NCBI GenBank assembly: GCA_900319345.1
Contig: ONNZ01000006.1
Span: 62,001 to 126,000 of the forward strand
Length of the DNA: 64,000 nucleotides
Direction of reading: 5' to 3'
From: an uncultured Eubacteriales bacterium
GTDB lineage: Bacteria; Bacillota; Clostridia; Christensenellales; CAG-138
Part shown: positions 50,911 through 60,606 of the stretch, piece after piece
Numbering within the stretch: the first letter of the stretch is position 1
How the letters are laid out: every line of letters starts with the position of its first letter
Made by a program: the position numbers and the translations under genes
Notes under the pieces: generated by a model
Told to the model about the DNA's origin: nothing
The model's database searches: none
The model's input: only the letters and a program-made list of their open reading frames with translations

Positions 50911-52140
50911 CTATCGGTTCTGCTTGCGGTACTGGGCGGGGGTGAGGCCTTCCAGGGCACGGAAGGATTGGATGAAGTAGTTGGGCGTGTTGAAGGCCAG
51001 GCGCTCGGCGATGTCCCGGACGGAGAGGGCGGTGGAGGTCAGGAGCACCTTGGCCCGGGCGATTTTGGCGGCGCGGATGTACTGGGAGACGGACTGGCCC
51101 GTCTCCTTTTTAAATTTCTCGGTCAGGTAGTATTCCGTGTAGCCTACCAGGGCCGCAAGGTCGGCTGTGCGGATGGGCCGATCCAGGCTCATGTCGATAT
51201 AGTCGCAGACCTTCTGGACCGCGTGGGAGCAGGTGGGGTTGGTGCGGACGTGGTGGACCCGGTAGATGAAGTCGTGGTACATGGTGGAAGCGAGGGCGTT
51301 GAGCTCCCCGGAGTCCTGGCTGTTCTCGGCGGACTGGATGTAGGAGTCCCCCAGGGGGTAGGCCACCTCCGGGCTCAGGCCCCCCTCCATGGCTGCCCGG
51401 CAGACCAGGGTGGTGAACACGATGATGCTGGTCTTCATCTGCCGCAGGGGGTCCTGGCCCTGGACCGGCACCCCGGGGCTCAGCTGGACGCTGCGCTGAA
51501 GGACGGCGTGGTAGTTGATGTTCCCCGTGCGGACCATCTCCAGCATGGCCTGCTCCGCGGCGTAGATCTTTGACCGATCCCGCACCCCCACGGGCAGGGC
51601 GGCAGAGGGACCGTTTTGAGGCAGGTCCCCCTTCAGGGCGTCCAGGCCCAGCTGCTGGTCCGTCAGGGTGTTGTGGATCATGAGCACGTAGCGGCTGAAG
51701 ATGGCGTAGGTCATGACCGGCAGCCGGGGGAGGGTGGCCGCCAGGGCCGCGACCCAATCGGCACTTTCCCGATCCTGGATACAGGGCTGCAGGGCCCGGC
51801 GCAGGCGCTCCGGCCGGGGGGCATCGTAGAACACGGGGCCCACGACGAAGTACAGGGCGCCGTTCCGGTCCGGCTCGTAGCTCAGGGCCCATTGCATGCC
51901 GATGGGGGAACCCAGGAGCACCGGCCGTTTATCCGCCTGGGCTGCATACTGCGCCAGGCGCTCAAGCCCCTCGAACCGGCGGAAGGCCTCCTCCAGGACG
52001 GGGCGGTCCTCCTCCGGGCAGGAGGCGGCGATGAAATCCCCCTCCGGGCGGCAGCACCATACGTAAATTTTTTCATTTTTCGGGATCAGACTTTGGAGCA
52101 GGATCAAATTCCGCTCGGCGCGGGTCATTCCATTTTCCAT
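50911..52140 (-). CDS. AraC family transcriptional regulator
   Basis: A 409-residue regulator. The N-terminal 290 residues form a sensing region with no recognised domain name. The C-terminal 100 residues contain two HTH motifs: RTADLAALVGYTEYYLTEKF and SVRDIAERLAFNTPNYFIQ, ending FRALEGLTPAQYRKQ, the AraC signature. It is divergent from the GPH transporter gene across 197 bases and is the evident regulator of the glycoside operon at 52338-60367. AAAGGAC precedes ATG 52140. Confidence 0.9.
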   Translation of the reverse strand: MENGMTRAERNLILLQSLIPKNEKIYVWCCRPEGDFIAASCPEEDRPVLEEAFRRFEGLERLAQYAAQADKRPVLLGSPIGMQWALSYEPDRNGALYFVVGPVFYDAPRPERLRRALQPCIQDRESADWVAALAATLPRLPVMTYAIFSRYVLMIHNTLTDQQLGLDALKGDLPQNGPSAALPVGVRDRSKIYAAEQAMLEMVRTGNINYHAVLQRSVQLSPGVPVQGQDPLRQMKTSIIVFTTLVCRAAMEGGLSPEVAYPLGDSYIQSAENSQDSGELNALASTMYHDFIYRVHHVRTNPTCSHAVQKVCDYIDMSLDRPIRTADLAALVGYTEYYLTEKFKKETGQSVSQYIRAAKIARAKVLLTSTALSVRDIAERLAFNTPNYFIQSFRALEGLTPAQYRKQNR

Positions 52141-52252
52141 GGAAAGGGTCCGTCCTTTCGGCGTTTTTCATACTACCCTTCGATCTTATCACGGTTTCCC
52201 GGATTTCTCAACAGCTTTCCTGAATTTTTGTAATTTTTTTCGGCATTTTGGC

Positions 52253-52281
52253 TTTACGTCTCTTGACCTCGGCCCTACAAT
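52253..52281 (+). promoter_or_regulatory. Promoter of the glycoside operon
   Basis: TTTACG (52253-52258), 17 bases, TACAAT (52276-52281), 56 bases before the start at 52338. The imperfect -35 would suit AraC-type activation. Confidence 0.55.
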
Positions 52282-52337
52282 GAACTCGTAAGGCGGGCGG
52301 CAGGTCCAAGCCCGCGAAAAAAGCAAGGAGCAGCGTC

Positions 52338-53849
52338 ATGAAAAAGAATCCTCAGGTCCTGGAATCCCTGGACGGCGTCCAGTATCGTCGGGCCAAGCTT
52401 TGGCAGATCATCCTGTATGCGTGCTCAGCACTGTCTAACATGGCGGTATATATCCTCATCCAGCAGGCGAGCTACGCAGCCAGCATCGGCTTCGGCATCT
52501 CCACTGCCATCATTGGCGTCATCATCATGGGCACCCGGATCCTGGATGCTGTGACCGACTCCCTTCTGGCTTTCGTGTACGACAGGGTGAACACCCGCTT
52601 CGGCAAGATCCGTATCCTGCTGATCGTGGGCTGGTTGATCCAAAGTTTCGGATTGCTGGGCATGTTCCATCTGTTCTCCAGCAAGGGGCTGGGCGTGGCG
52701 ACCTTTGCCCTGTCTTATGTGGTTTACATCATCGGGTATACGCTGGTGAACATGACGGGACAGACCATTCCGGCGCTCATGTCGAACGATCCCAAACAGC
52801 GGCCGAAGATCGGCGTTTGGCTGACAGCCTTCAATTATGTCGTGCCTATGGCCTTGTCCATCGTGCTGAGCAACGTGATACTGAAAGCCGCCGGCGGCGA
52901 ATACAACCAGGCGTACCTGTCCATGGCAGTGTTTATGGTCGTTGGATTGTCCGGTCTGGGCGTTCTCCTCACCTGCATCGGCGTTTCCGCCTTTGATAAA
53001 CCGGAAAACTTCTCGGGCATCGGCAAGCATGAGCACCTGAAGCTCAAGGATATGATTGACGTGCTGTCCCACAACAAGCCTCTGCAGAGCTACATCGCAG
53101 CTCAGGCCAGTGATAAAATTGCCCAGCTGGTGGCGGGACAGGCTATCATCACCACGATGCTCTACGGCATCGTGATCGGGAATGTGGGTCTCGGCACCAT
53201 TCTCTCCGCCATCGGCATGTTCCCCTCCATCATCTTCGCTGTGTTCGGTGCCCGGTATGCCGGCAAGCACGGCAGCAAAAAGGCCATCGTCGATTGGACC
53301 TGGGCCTGCATCGGCACCTCCGTGCTCATGATCCTCTTCTTTGTCCTGATCCGCAATAACACTGCGGCCATTGCCGCTATGGGAAGCCTGCCCATGATCG
53401 GGTATGTGCTCATCACCTTCCTCTGCCGTGGAACGCAGATGTGCGTCACCACATCCGCCACCTCGTTCATGGCAGATGTGATCGATTATGAGCTCGACCG
53501 AAGCGGACGCTATATTCCTGCTGTAGTCAGCGGTACCTACAGCCTTATCGACAAGATCATCTCCTCCTTCGGCGCCGTCCTTGCTACCGGCTGTATAGCT
53601 CTGATCGGTTATACCAACACCGTGCCGCAGCCCACCGATCCGCTGACGCCGAGCGTGTTCTGGATGACCCTGGCGCTGATGTATGTTCTGCCGATCATAG
53701 GATGGATCATTACGCTCATCGCAATGAAGCCCTGCAAGCTGGACAAGGCCGAGATGGTGGAGGTCCAGAAGCGGATTGCCGAGAAGAAGGCGGCCGCTCA
53801 GGAAGCTCTGTTCGAGGAGGAGCTCCACCGGGGTGACGCGAATGCGTAA
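52338..53849 (+). CDS. GPH-type glycoside/cation symporter (MFS)
   Basis: A 503-residue membrane protein with about 12 hydrophobic segments. GTRILDAVTDSLLAFVYDR near residue 65 is the GPH family signature (Asp residues for cation coupling), with RFGKIR after it. The C-terminal tail is charged. AAGGAG lies before ATG 52338. Base composition is noticeably less GC-rich than in the hydrolase genes downstream, so it may have a different origin or codon preference. It probably imports an intact glycoside for the cytoplasmic GH2, GH78 and GH1 enzymes. Confidence 0.9.
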   Translation: MKKNPQVLESLDGVQYRRAKLWQIILYACSALSNMAVYILIQQASYAASIGFGISTAIIGVIIMGTRILDAVTDSLLAFVYDRVNTRFGKIRILLIVGWLIQSFGLLGMFHLFSSKGLGVATFALSYVVYIIGYTLVNMTGQTIPALMSNDPKQRPKIGVWLTAFNYVVPMALSIVLSNVILKAAGGEYNQAYLSMAVFMVVGLSGLGVLLTCIGVSAFDKPENFSGIGKHEHLKLKDMIDVLSHNKPLQSYIAAQASDKIAQLVAGQAIITTMLYGIVIGNVGLGTILSAIGMFPSIIFAVFGARYAGKHGSKKAIVDWTWACIGTSVLMILFFVLIRNNTAAIAAMGSLPMIGYVLITFLCRGTQMCVTTSATSFMADVIDYELDRSGRYIPAVVSGTYSLIDKIISSFGAVLATGCIALIGYTNTVPQPTDPLTPSVFWMTLALMYVLPIIGWIITLIAMKPCKLDKAEMVEVQKRIAEKKAAAQEALFEEELHRGDANA

Positions 53850-56016
53850 GATCCTGAGCATCAACGAGGGATGGCGGTTTCTGAAGGCCGCCATTCCTGT
53901 AGAGACGGCCATGGCCTACGCCCGGCAAGGGGAAGAGGTGACCCTGCCCCACACCTGGAACGCCCTGGACGGCCAGGACGGGGGCAACGACTACCATCGG
54001 GGCAAGTGTTGGTACGTGCGGGAAATACGGCCCGAGGAGCTTTCCGGGGCGGTGAACTTCCTGGAGATCAACGGGGCCAACCACACCGCTGAAGTCTATC
54101 TGGACGGCCAGCTGTTGGCCCGTCACGAGGGCGGGTATGCCACCTTCCGGGTGGCGCTGCCTCATCCCGGCACCCTGGCCGTCTCCGTGGACAACGGTGA
54201 CAGCCATCGGGTCTACCCTCAGAAGGCGGACTTCACCTTCTACGGCGGCCTCTACCGGGACGTGAACATCGTTTCCGTGCCGAAAGAGCACTTCGAGCTG
54301 GTCAAGGACGGCACCCCGGGGATCAAGGTCACCCCCGTGGTGGACCTCGAGGCAAAGCGCGCCACCGTCACCGTGGAGACCTGGCACAACGCTGAGTCCG
54401 TAGATATTTCCGTGAACGGGGAGACGAAGACCGTCCAAAACAAGGCCGAGTTCGTCATCGAGGACGTGCGCTTGTGGGACGGCGTAAACGACCCCTATCT
54501 CTACACCGCCACAGCCACACTTCCCAGCGGGGACGAGGTCAGCGCCCGCTTCGGCTGCCGCGTCTTCGACTTCGATCCCGAGAAGGGCTTTCTGCTGAAC
54601 GGCCGCCTTTATCCCCTCCGGGGCGTGAGCCGCCACCAGGACAAAAAGGGCAAGGGCAACGCCCTCTCCCATGAGGACCACGCCGCCGACATGGCCGTGA
54701 TTCGGGAGATCGGCGCCAACACCGTGCGCCTTGCCCACTACCAGCACGCCCAGGCCTTCTACGATCTCTGCGACGAGAACGGCATCGTGGTCTGGGCGGA
54801 GATCCCCTATATCACCATGCACATGGCAGACGGCCGGGAGAACACCCTCACCGCCATGCGGGAGCTCATCACCCAGTGCTACAACCACCCCTCCATCGCC
54901 GTCTGGGGCCTAAGCAACGAGATCACCGCCGCCAGCGCCGTGAACGAGGAACTTTTAGAGAACCATCGGCAACTCAACGACCTGTGCCATCGGCTGGACC
55001 CCACGAGGAAGACCACCATGGCCAACGTGTTCATGCTGGAGACCGACAGCCCCATCCTAAACATCCCCGACGTGAACAGCTACAATCTGTACTTCGGCTG
55101 GTATCTGGGGGACATGGACGAGACGGACCGCTTCTTCGACGAGTTCCACGAGAAGTACCCCGATAAGGTCATGGGCTTCTCCGAATATGGGGCCGACGCC
55201 AACCCCGCCTTCCACAGCAGCCGTCCCGAGAAGGGGGACTACACCGAGGAATACCAGTGCCTGTACCACGAGCACATGCTCCGCATGATCGAGGCGCGGC
55301 CCTGGCTTTGGGCCACCCACGTGTGGAACTTGTTCGACTTCGCCGCCGACGGCCGGGACGAGGGGGGCAAGCACGGGGAGAATCAGAAAGGCCTGGTGAC
55401 CTTTGACCGGTCCCTCCGCAAGGACGCCTTCTATCTCTACAAAGCGGCCTGGAACAAGACCGAGCCCTTCGTACACCTCTGCGGCAAGCGGTACGAGAAC
55501 CGGAACGAGCACGAGACCGAGATCAAGGTCTACGCCAACCAGCCGGAGGTCCGGCTCTATGTGGACGATACCCTGGTGGGCACGCAAACCGGCCATGCTG
55601 TCTTCTCCTTTCAAGTGCCCCTGCTGGGCGAACATATGATCCGGGCCGAGGCCTCGGGCTGTACCGACGCCATGGTGATCCGCTACACAGCGGAGCCTGA
55701 CGAAAGCTATATCTTCAACAAGGCCGCCGCCGGCGTCGCCAACTGGTTCGACGCGGAGGAGCCGGACCCCGCCTGCTTCTCCGTCCACGACACCCTGGGC
55801 GAAATCCGGCAGCATCCCCAGGCCAGGCCCATCGTGGAGGCCATGATGGCCAAAGGTGCCAGCGAGCGGGGCGACGTGGCCGAGGCCGTGAAGGACAACC
55901 CGGCCCTGCAGCGGATGATGGACCGCATGACCATGCTGAGCCTGTTGAAGCAGGGCGGCGCCGACGAGGAGAGCATCAAACAGCTGAACCGGGTTTTGCA
56001 GGGGATCCGCAAATGA
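53842..56016 (+). CDS. Glycoside hydrolase family 2
   Basis: A 724-residue enzyme. The N-terminal sugar-binding domain (TLPHTWNALDGQDGGNDYHRG), the immunoglobulin-like domain and the TIM barrel are in order. The acid/base Glu 360 lies in HPSIAVWGLSNE and the nucleophile Glu 448 in MGFSEYGADA. An extra C-terminal segment of about 100 residues (TLGEIRQHPQARPIVEAM) is helical and not part of the usual core. There is no signal peptide, so it is cytoplasmic. ATG 53842 overlaps the transporter stop by 8 bases. Activity could be beta-galactosidase or beta-glucuronidase-like; the substrate is not clear. Confidence 0.9.
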   Translation: MRKILSINEGWRFLKAAIPVETAMAYARQGEEVTLPHTWNALDGQDGGNDYHRGKCWYVREIRPEELSGAVNFLEINGANHTAEVYLDGQLLARHEGGYATFRVALPHPGTLAVSVDNGDSHRVYPQKADFTFYGGLYRDVNIVSVPKEHFELVKDGTPGIKVTPVVDLEAKRATVTVETWHNAESVDISVNGETKTVQNKAEFVIEDVRLWDGVNDPYLYTATATLPSGDEVSARFGCRVFDFDPEKGFLLNGRLYPLRGVSRHQDKKGKGNALSHEDHAADMAVIREIGANTVRLAHYQHAQAFYDLCDENGIVVWAEIPYITMHMADGRENTLTAMRELITQCYNHPSIAVWGLSNEITAASAVNEELLENHRQLNDLCHRLDPTRKTTMANVFMLETDSPILNIPDVNSYNLYFGWYLGDMDETDRFFDEFHEKYPDKVMGFSEYGADANPAFHSSRPEKGDYTEEYQCLYHEHMLRMIEARPWLWATHVWNLFDFAADGRDEGGKHGENQKGLVTFDRSLRKDAFYLYKAAWNKTEPFVHLCGKRYENRNEHETEIKVYANQPEVRLYVDDTLVGTQTGHAVFSFQVPLLGEHMIRAEASGCTDAMVIRYTAEPDESYIFNKAAAGVANWFDAEEPDPACFSVHDTLGEIRQHPQARPIVEAMMAKGASERGDVAEAVKDNPALQRMMDRMTMLSLLKQGGADEESIKQLNRVLQGIRK

Positions 56017-56858
56017 AGACCTACGTACAACAGATCATGCTGGGTACGGTGACGGGCAGCGAGGAAGCCGCCCGCGCCACGCTCCGCCGTGTCAGGGCCG
56101 CCGGATACGACGGCCTTGAATTGAATCGGTTCATGACCCGGCCCACCGGTCTCCTGGTCCGGCTGCTGACGAAGGCCGCCGGCATGCCCACGGGCAGGGG
56201 CGGAAAGCTGGATTGGCCCAAGCTGATGGGGGAGAGCGGACTCGAGACCGTCAGCTACCACGCGGACCTGGGGAGCCTGGAACGGGAGCCCGCCGCTGTC
56301 GCTCAGGAGGCGAAAACCCTGGGCACGGACAAGGTCATCGTCACCGGCATGTACCGCTTCGACTACGTCAGCGAAGGGGCGGTGAAGGACCTGGCCCGGC
56401 GGCTCAACGCAGCCGGGGCAGCCCTGAAGGAACAGGGCTTGTCTCTTCTATACCACAATCACAACGTGGAATTACTGTTCGTGCGGCCGAACGTCCGCGC
56501 CTATGATATACTGATAGACGAGACGGACCCGGCTCTGGTTGGCTTTGAGTTCGACAGCTACTGGTTCGCCGACGGGGGCGCGGACCCCAAGGCATGGATG
56601 CGCCGCCTGGGTACCCGCATGCAGCTCTGGCACATGACCGACCGGGGCAGCCGCCAAACCGGCCCCGCCATGACCCCCATTTTGAAGTGCGACAGCCTGG
56701 AGCTGGGCACGGGGAACATGGACTTGGCGGGCATGTATGACATTGCTCGGGAGAACGGCGTGGAGGCCGTGATCCTGGAGAGCCATAAGAACTGGATCGA
56801 CAAGGACCCGGTGAGGAGCTTTGAGCTGAGCGCCGAATATCTGAAGGGATGGAAATGA
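56013..56858 (+). CDS. Sugar phosphate isomerase/epimerase-like TIM barrel
   Basis: A 281-residue AP-endonuclease-2 fold protein. VRAAGYDGLELNRF, VSYHADLGSL, LLYHNHNVELLF, FEFDSYWFADGGADP, LWHMTDRG and AVILESHKNW give the His, Glu and Asp metal ligands. It overlaps GH2 as ATGA and the GH78 gene by 4 bases, so it works on the sugars released by these enzymes or on their 3-keto/isomer forms. Confidence 0.85.
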   Translation: MKTYVQQIMLGTVTGSEEAARATLRRVRAAGYDGLELNRFMTRPTGLLVRLLTKAAGMPTGRGGKLDWPKLMGESGLETVSYHADLGSLEREPAAVAQEAKTLGTDKVIVTGMYRFDYVSEGAVKDLARRLNAAGAALKEQGLSLLYHNHNVELLFVRPNVRAYDILIDETDPALVGFEFDSYWFADGGADPKAWMRRLGTRMQLWHMTDRGSRQTGPAMTPILKCDSLELGTGNMDLAGMYDIARENGVEAVILESHKNWIDKDPVRSFELSAEYLKGWK

Positions 56859-59059
56859 CCATGGATTTGAGAGACCTGTTCATCACCACCGAGCGCCCCT
56901 ACAAGGAGGGGGCCGTGGAGGTGTTCGCCCAGGCGATCCCTGCGGGGCCGGTGGAAAAGGCAGCCCTGACCGTCACGGCTCTGGGGGTCTACGAGGCGGA
57001 GCTGAACGGCCGGAAGGTGGGGGACGTCCTCTTCGCCCCCGGCTACACCTACTATCCCCGGGAGCTGCAGGTGCAGACCTACGACGTGACGGACCTGCTG
57101 GGCCGGGAGAACGTGCTGAAGGTGTACCTGGGCCAGGGCTGGTACTGCGGCCGGTTCACCTTCGACAACAAGACGAAGATCTACGGGGATCGGCCCGCCG
57201 TGGCCTGGAAGCTGACCGTGACGCGGCCCGACGGTAGCGAGCACGTCTATACCTCCCGGGACCAGGGCGTGGTGTCCCGGCCCAGCCCCTACGATTACGC
57301 CGGGCTCTACGACGGGGAGGTCTACTACGCCGACGGGGCGGACATGCCCGTATACCCGCCTGTACCCTATGCGGGGAAATTGCCGGAAGTCTTCGACGAG
57401 ACCATCGTCTCCGTCCGCGTCCGGGAGGAGATGCCCGTGAAAGCGGTCATTCCCCGGGGGGACAGGACCATTTTGGACTTCGGCCAGAACTTCGCCGGGT
57501 TCGTCGTCATCGACCCCAGCAAGATGGCGGGGGACGTGCTGACCGTCCGCCATGGGGAGATATTGAACCCGGACGGGAGCCTCTATACCAACAACCTGCG
57601 CAAGGCCAAGGCCACCGTCGAATACCACAGGGGCCAGGAGACGAAGCTCTATCGCCCCCGGTTCACCTATATGGGCTTTAGGTACGCGGAGCTCTCCGGC
57701 GTGCCCTATGAGGAGGGGCTCATCACCGCCTACGCCGTCTACAGCGACATGGCGCGGACGGGTGACTTCTCCTGCGGCCATGAGGACGTGACCAGGCTCT
57801 ATGAAAACCAGGTCTGGGGCCAGAAGTCCAACTACGTAGAGGTGCCTACGGACTGCCCCCAGCGGGACGAGCGCATGGGCTACACCGGCGACGGCCAGGT
57901 CTTCGCCCTGACCGGTGCCTACAATTTCGACACCGAAGCCTTCTGGACCAAGTTCCTCCGGGACATCCGCTACTCCCAGATGGACAACAAGGAGGGATAC
58001 GTGGCCCCCACCATCCCGGCCCAGGGTCCCGCAGGCGTGGGGTTCATGAGCATGCTGGGCTGGGGCAACTGCGACCTCATCGTGCCGGAGATGCTCTACT
58101 GGCAGTTCGGGAACGATCGGCACCTTCGGGCCCAGTACGACAGCATGAAGGCCTTCGTGGACTGCGAGATCCGGCACATGGGGGGGCTCCTGGGCAAGAG
58201 GGACCTGTGGATGGGGCCCAGTCTCGGCGACTGGCTCACCCTGGGCAAGGACGTGAAGTATATGGCCATGCACAACGGCCCCGTGTCCAACGCCTTTTTA
58301 GTCAACGACCTGCGCATTTTGAGCGAGACCGCCCGGATGCTGGACAGGGCCGAGGACGCCGAGCGATATGCCGCCCAGCTTGCCAGATCCCGGGCCGCCT
58401 ATATCAAGGCTTTTGTGAGGGAAGACGGCACCATGAAGGACGACTACCAGGGGGCCTACGTGCTGGCACTGCGGTACGTGCTGGAGGCGGGGGAGCTGTG
58501 GGACAGGGTGTTCCTGAAGCTCCTCGAAAAGCTCCGGGCTGAGGGGATGCAGACGGGCTTTTTCGCCACGGAGCATCTGCTGCCCCTTCTGGCGGACCAC
58601 AGGGAGGCCGCCTTGGCCTACGATCTGCTCCTCAGCGAGCGCTGCCCCGGCTGGCTCTATCAGGTGCAGCGGGGGGCCACCACCACCTGGGAGCGCTGGG
58701 ACGCCCTGCGGCCCGACGGCACGGTGAACGAGGACAGGATGTCCTCCGACAACATGGTCTCCTTCAATCACTACGCCTTCGGCAGCGTGGGCGAGTTCTA
58801 CTACCGCTATATCCTGGGCATCCGGCCCCTAAAGCCGGGCTTCTCAAAGGTCCTGATCGCTCCGGTGCCCGACCCACGGCTGCAGCACGCCAAGGGCAGC
58901 TACCGATCCCGGGCGGGCCTGATCCGCTCCGCCTGGAAGTATCGGAAGGATCGGATCGTCTTCGAAATCACCGTCCCCGCCCCGGCCGAGATCCGCCTGC
59001 CCGACGGACAGGTCCACCAAGTGGAGCCGGGCACCTATCGCTACGAGATCGACGCATAA
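56855..59059 (+). CDS. Glycoside hydrolase family 78 alpha-L-rhamnosidase-like
   Basis: A 734-residue enzyme. The N-terminal beta domain (LGVYEAELNGRKVGD, FAPGYTYYPRELQVQTYDVT) and the second beta domain (ILDFGQNFAGFV, RHGEILNPDGSLYTNNLR) are typical of GH78, followed by an (alpha/alpha)6 barrel with the general-acid Glu 339 in PTDCPQRDERMGYTGD and TTTWERWDAL later. It has no signal peptide. ATG 56855 is chosen: it overlaps the upstream stop as ATGA with AAGGG 6 bases before, while ATGs at 56849 and 56861 are alternatives. It likely removes rhamnose from an imported glycoside. Confidence 0.9.
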   Translation: MTMDLRDLFITTERPYKEGAVEVFAQAIPAGPVEKAALTVTALGVYEAELNGRKVGDVLFAPGYTYYPRELQVQTYDVTDLLGRENVLKVYLGQGWYCGRFTFDNKTKIYGDRPAVAWKLTVTRPDGSEHVYTSRDQGVVSRPSPYDYAGLYDGEVYYADGADMPVYPPVPYAGKLPEVFDETIVSVRVREEMPVKAVIPRGDRTILDFGQNFAGFVVIDPSKMAGDVLTVRHGEILNPDGSLYTNNLRKAKATVEYHRGQETKLYRPRFTYMGFRYAELSGVPYEEGLITAYAVYSDMARTGDFSCGHEDVTRLYENQVWGQKSNYVEVPTDCPQRDERMGYTGDGQVFALTGAYNFDTEAFWTKFLRDIRYSQMDNKEGYVAPTIPAQGPAGVGFMSMLGWGNCDLIVPEMLYWQFGNDRHLRAQYDSMKAFVDCEIRHMGGLLGKRDLWMGPSLGDWLTLGKDVKYMAMHNGPVSNAFLVNDLRILSETARMLDRAEDAERYAAQLARSRAAYIKAFVREDGTMKDDYQGAYVLALRYVLEAGELWDRVFLKLLEKLRAEGMQTGFFATEHLLPLLADHREAALAYDLLLSERCPGWLYQVQRGATTTWERWDALRPDGTVNEDRMSSDNMVSFNHYAFGSVGEFYYRYILGIRPLKPGFSKVLIAPVPDPRLQHAKGSYRSRAGLIRSAWKYRKDRIVFEITVPAPAEIRLPDGQVHQVEPGTYRYEIDA

Positions 59060-59071
59060 GGAGGAAGAAAT

Positions 59072-60367
59072 ATGGCATTTCCAAAAGGATTCATGATCGG
59101 CGCGGCCACCGCCGCCCACCAGGTGGAGGGCAACAACGTCCATAGCGACTACTGGCTCCAGGAGCACATGCCCCACACCAGCTTCACCGAGCCCAGCGGC
59201 GACGCCTGCGACCACTATACCCGCTATGCGGAGGATATCGAGCTGCTGGCAAACGCCGGTCTCACCGCCTACCGCTTCTCCATCGAGTGGGCCCGGATCG
59301 AGCCCGAGGAGGGGCAGTTCGACGAAACGGAGATCGAGCACTACCGTCAGGTCATCCGCTGCTGCCGGGATCACGGGGTGGAGCCCGTGGTGACGTTGCA
59401 CCACTTCACCAGCCCCGCCTGGCTCATCCGCATGGGCGGCTGGGAGGCCGAGAGCACCGTGGAATACTTCCGCCGCTACGCTGCCTACGTAACGGAGCAG
59501 CTGGGCGGCGAGCTCAACTACATCTGCACCATCAACGAGGCCAACATAGGCCTGCAGCTGGCCGCTATCAGCAAGCGCTATATGCTTATGGCCGAGCAGG
59601 CCAGGAAGGCCGCGGCCTCCGGCGCCAAGCAGGCTGAGGGCAAGGTCCAGGTGGGCATGAACTTCGAGAAGATGATGGAAAACATGAAGTTCGCCGCCAT
59701 GGAGAACGCTCAAGTTTTCGGCACGCCCCAGCCCCAGACCTTCGTCTCCGCTCGGACCCCCGCCGGGGACATCCTGGTCATGCGGGCCCATCTGGCGGCC
59801 CGGGAGGCCATCAAGGCCCGCTGCCCCCACATCCGGGTGGGCCTGACCCTGTCCCTCCACGACCTCCAATCCCAGCCTGGGGGCGAAGCCTTCGCCGAAG
59901 CCGCCTGGGAGGAGGAGTTCCGGCACTATCTCCCCTATATCGAGGGCGACGACTTCCTGGGCGTCCAGAACTACACCCGCACCGTCTACGGCCCCGCGGG
60001 CCAGCTGCCCGCCCCTCAAGGCGCTGAGCTCACTCAAATGGAGTACGAGTTCTATCCCCAAGCCCTGGCCCACGTGCTCCGCCAGGTCCACCGGGACTTC
60101 CTCGGGGACCTGATCGTCACGGAAAACGGCATCGCCACCGCCGACGACAGCCGCCGTGTGGCCTTCCTCCGGGAAGCTCTCGCCGGTGTCCAGGCCTGCC
60201 TCGCCGACGGCCTCCCCATCCGGGGCTACTTCCACTGGTCCCTCCTGGACAACTTCGAGTGGCAGAAGGGCTTCTCCATGACCTTCGGCCTCATCGCCGT
60301 GGACCGCGCCACCCAGGCCCGCACCCCCAAGCCCAGCCTCACATTCCTGGGCTCCTTCGCAGGATAA
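59072..60367 (+). CDS. Glycoside hydrolase family 1 (beta-glucosidase-like)
   Basis: A 431-residue TIM-barrel enzyme: FPKGFMIGAATAAHQVEG at the N-terminus, FSIEWARIEPEEG, the acid/base Glu 156 in CTINEANIG (a variant of the usual TxNEP, with Ala for Pro) and the nucleophile Glu 351 in IVTENGIA, then RGYFHWSLLDNFEW. It has no signal peptide. AAGGAGG lies before the ATG. It is last in the operon, before a hairpin terminator. Together with GH78 it could open rhamnosyl-glucosides such as flavonoid rutinosides, which is inference. Confidence 0.92.
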   Translation: MAFPKGFMIGAATAAHQVEGNNVHSDYWLQEHMPHTSFTEPSGDACDHYTRYAEDIELLANAGLTAYRFSIEWARIEPEEGQFDETEIEHYRQVIRCCRDHGVEPVVTLHHFTSPAWLIRMGGWEAESTVEYFRRYAAYVTEQLGGELNYICTINEANIGLQLAAISKRYMLMAEQARKAAASGAKQAEGKVQVGMNFEKMMENMKFAAMENAQVFGTPQPQTFVSARTPAGDILVMRAHLAAREAIKARCPHIRVGLTLSLHDLQSQPGGEAFAEAAWEEEFRHYLPYIEGDDFLGVQNYTRTVYGPAGQLPAPQGAELTQMEYEFYPQALAHVLRQVHRDFLGDLIVTENGIATADDSRRVAFLREALAGVQACLADGLPIRGYFHWSLLDNFEWQKGFSMTFGLIAVDRATQARTPKPSLTFLGSFAG

Positions 60368-60390
60368 TCATCATAGAATCTGTCATCATA

Positions 60391-60432
60391 CAAACGAACA
60401 CCCACCGGCCAAGCTTGACCGGTGGGCGTTTG
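60391..60432 (+). terminator. Terminator hairpin of the glycoside operon
   Basis: CCCACCGG (60401-60408) pairs with CCGGTGGG (60419-60426), with inner CAAG/CTTG and outer CAAACG/CGTTTG pairs. The T run is short. Confidence 0.6.
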
Positions 60433-60460
60433 ATGTTGCATGCCAGAAAACAGTATAGAC

Positions 60461-60514
60461 AACATATAAGATAATGAAATTATTAATCGAAATCATGGAA
60501 AACATATAAGATAA
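60461..60514. repeat. Two 14-bp direct repeats 40 bp apart
   Basis: AACATATAAGATAA occurs at 60461-60474 and 60501-60514, exactly 40 bases apart, in AT-rich DNA at the composition boundary. A looser inverted pair ATGCCAG (60440-60446) / CTGGCAT (60543-60549) surrounds them. Confidence 0.55.
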
Positions 60515-60561
60515 CAGATAAGATATTGCGCGTTGCACGATGCTGGCATATATGTTTCAGT

Positions 60562-60598
60562 AACAAAACAATTGCGGCGCATCAAAACGGTGCGCCGC
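60562..60598 (-). terminator. Terminator of the toxin-antitoxin operon
   Basis: GCGGCGCA (60574-60581) pairs with TGCGCCGC (60591-60598); on the minus strand AATTGTTTTGTT follows. Confidence 0.6.
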
Positions 60599-60606
60599 GA
60601 GTTTGA

